Assembly (NCBI RefSeq): GCF_964204865.1 | Contig: NC_135258.1 | Coordinates: 10,655,001 to 10,719,000, forward strand | Length of the DNA stretch: 64,000 nt | Reading direction: 5' to 3' | From: Styela clava | Taxonomy: Eukaryota > Chordata > Ascidiacea > Stolidobranchia > Styelidae | Part shown: positions 61,674 through 64,000 of the stretch, piece by piece | How the letters are laid out: each line of letters begins with the position of its first letter | Position numbering within the stretch: the stretch's first letter is position 1 | Notes under the pieces: model-generated | Database searches by the model: none | Seen by the model: only the letters and a program-made list of their open reading frames with translations | What the model was told of the DNA's origin: nothing | Position numbers and translations under genes: made by a program

Positions 61674-61751
61674 TTAGTCGGTAGTTTTAACTGTAGCTAC
61701 AGTATCAACCGAAACAAGCGTTCCAACCTTCACCTCATACCCGATTGACGT
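61674..61751 (-). other. weak candidate terminal exon
   Basis: After a pyrimidine-rich acceptor (gatttttccag) the minus strand reads LITDFTSIGYEVKVGTLVSV and ten more codons to a stop. Composition looks protein-like. No neighbouring exon or family was recognised on the upstream side to the window edge. It may equally be chance. Confidence 0.2.
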
Positions 61752-62072
61752 GAAGTCAGTGATGAGCTGGAAAAATCGTAACAACCGGAACGCACTTAAT
61801 TCGCAAAAATGTAATATATTTACAACACGACACGGACGTTTACAGAATGTTTTGACTGTCTTAAGATAGAGTCGAAAAACTGCAATGAAATATGAAGAAA
61901 TTTTCTTAAATATGGCTGTGTAGAATGACAAGAAAATTTATAGCAATTCAATACAAATGTTATTTTTAGAAAGGTACCGTATAGGATGAATTTCGATGGG
62001 GTCAAAGGTCGGGGATATATCTATTACACGTTACTTCCGTACTAATTATTTATGTAAGAAGAATAACAAAAT

Positions 62073-62881
62073 ATCGTCACGCTAATAACCGAATTGCGTA
62101 AGTCATTTTTGGCGATTTTGAGTTTTTTATAAAATAGGTATTTATGTAATGCTGCGTACCTGTCTGTTAACTCAGATTTTATTTTAAGAATTCCGAAACC
62201 CCTAAAAATGGAGATTTAGTATGACATGCACATTTGTGCAATTGTTTCGTCATAATGAATTATCATTGTCCCGCAGGACTATTGTGTCGTCACAAAGGCA
62301 AAATGGCCTCGCCGAAGTATTTTCGAGTTTTTGCATCTCGGATTCTAGCTTAGCGCGTATTAATTTGAATTTATACTACAGTATAGGAAGACGTGCACTT
62401 GTGATATTCACTGTCCGAGTCCAATTCACCTTGGTTGGCTTTTATATTGGGTGCATTGCTGTTTTATTCTTTATATTTAATCTTAATCTTATTTCGGTGG
62501 GTGTGCAGAACGTGCTATATTGATGAAATATATATTTTTAAACATGAAAAATAATGTAATTAAAACAGATTAGACATTGTAGATACTGAGAATTACATTC
62601 GTTTCTGGAATGTTTAGTTTTCAGGACTGGTGCATATAGTAAAGTTGCAAAATTGCGTATGTCCCCAAGTCATAGACACATTTCTGCCTAAGTCACAGTG
62701 CGCCATTATGACGTCACTTAACTGCGTCATACAAATTAACTTAAATCCGGCTACGATCAAAAAATTGGCCCATGGCAAATGATTGACTCTAAATGGCATA
62801 ACAATATCATTAGGAAGTTTTTTACGTTTTTCTCGAAACTGCTAAAAATGACTTACGCAATTCGGTTATTAGCGTGACGAT
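62073..62881. mobile_element. TIR element, about 0.8 kb, 38-bp inverted ends
   Basis: The first 38 bp (atcgtcacgctaataacc onward) recur as an exact inverted copy at 62844-62881. The repeat continues imperfectly for another 15 bp or so. One plus-strand frame inside (62221-62523, 100 residues, hydrophobic C-terminal half) resembles nothing I know. A target duplication is not obvious, so the superfamily is undetermined. Confidence 0.8.
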
Positions 62882-64000
62882 TTAATGTAACAAAACATGA
62901 CTTAATAACTAGTTTAACCAGAGAAACTAGACTTTGCGTTGTGCGTTCCGGCTACAGCTCACCACTGCGTGAGGTGATATTTCAACGTATAAGAATATTC
63001 TTGCAATAAAGAATTGATTTACATCGTACACGTTGCAATTTGAAGACCACGTTCAAGTTATTACATCTCAAGGGACGTTGTTACATATTCTTATCATACT
63101 TTCATCATTATGTCTGTCAGTTGCCGCTTAGATTCAATTTACCGTGAATAATATAGAAGAGTAGAATGAAATTCTGAAGATAGACTTCATTATCCATACT
63201 GCGTTGAGTATTACTCTTATTGGCAGAGCATAAGAGAGCTTGTTACTTATTGCAAATATGAAGATGGTTTGATACTTTGATTACAGTACGAGCTATAACC
63301 ATGGGCTTGAGTCAAACGCGAGAGACCCTATGTGTAAGCAACTCAATAAAATTATTATTGTAAGTATAAATCAATGATTCCATGAAAAAAATTGTTTGAA
63401 TGTACTCAAAAAGTTTAATTCAGTCTCAATATGAATATATGAGAAGTTCCTGGCCATTGTGTAAACATGAACAGCACTTGTAAAATAAGTCATGGGTATG
63501 ACACAATCTTTTCGGCAAATGGCTGACTTAGCAACCGGAAATCTGAAAGAACTTCGTTAGTCCATATCGTCTTGATCGAACGGATTCAATGACCAACGAT
63601 GGCCATGTGTTTGTTTCATTTGTTGCAATCATACTGTGGCTGATTGTAAGAACTGGTGAAAAAATACCACAATGAGACCAAACGTTAGTATAACACTTGA
63701 CTGTGGCATAATAGAGAATATCCCATTCCAAAACATAGGATTTTCTCAACAAATATCTTTGTTTAGTTAAAATAAAAAAAATTTAAAATAATCATTTCCT
63801 ATAAGTGATAGGAAATTCTGAAACCAGAGATATACGCACTTTTTACCCCCAAATAGTTGGTTACATGAAATTTGAACCTTTTCTACCCCAAAAAGTCAAG
63901 TGGGTGATTTTGGAACATTGGTACTGTGGAAAGTTGAATCTTTTTTTAGACATATCGTGTTAATATTTTGTACGCCTAAAAACCCCGGTAGGATTTTCCA
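62882..64000. other. no gene recognised at the right edge
   Basis: AT-rich sequence after the TIR element. A minus-strand frame at 63528-63752 shows no motif. Nothing else is seen. Confidence 0.5.

Noticed and set aside
1-64000. CRISPR arrays, rRNA, operons, riboswitches
   Set aside because: The window is eukaryotic nuclear DNA; no spaced direct repeats, rRNA signatures or bacterial gene layout were seen.

Overview
This 64-kb, AT-rich window comes from an animal nuclear genome. Its genes are split by GT-AG introns and their encoded proteins are clearly metazoan: MAP2K4, RCCD1, a DBH-like copper monooxygenase, GABA transaminase and a bHLH-Orange factor. The proteins look chordate-like but divergent. 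The repeats resemble those described in sea squirts: a compact Ty3/gypsy element, a tRNA-derived composite SINE and GG...CC MITEs. My best guess is an ascidian tunicate; that guess is inference.

All five recognised genes lie on the minus strand. (1) 973-3534: the first six exons of a MOXD1-type monooxygenase that runs off the left edge. (2) 10872-17087: a complete six-exon MAP2K4 (MKK4). (3) 27181-32990: a complete five-exon RCCD1. (4) 39220-40716: a full-length intronless ABAT. (5) 47288 to about 51932, possibly 53445: a bHLH-Orange repressor like BHLHE40/41 (DEC), whose N-terminal exon is not settled. I see no operon-like logic. They are independent genes for secretory-pathway oxidation, stress-kinase signalling, chromatin or mitosis, GABA catabolism and transcriptional repression.

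The rest is intronic or intergenic and rich in mobile DNA. At 18736-23938 a non-autonomous hAT element (8-bp target duplication) is split by a 4293-bp Ty3/gypsy element (208-bp LTRs differing at two sites, 4-bp target duplication). The retroelement has a tRNA-Trp-type primer site and a CX2HX9CX3C gag box, which point to the CsRn1 clade; its pol has one in-frame stop. A decayed hAT transposase sits in RCCD1 intron 1, and a second hAT remnant is at about 36.4-37.0 kb. Three MITEs share GG...CC ends and 8-bp duplications (629, 28934, 46798). Several SINE fragments, a long-inverted-repeat element (42459-45369), a TIR element (62073-62881), a 290-bp tandem array and an approximately 390-bp dispersed repeat were also found.

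The stretch from 53.5 to 64 kb holds no gene I can defend beyond one weak candidate terminal exon. I found no convincing new biological system. The most useful leads are the nested insertion, the MITE family, the degenerate hammerhead-like repeat, the intronless ABAT and the transposon ends that bracket RCCD1 exon 1.
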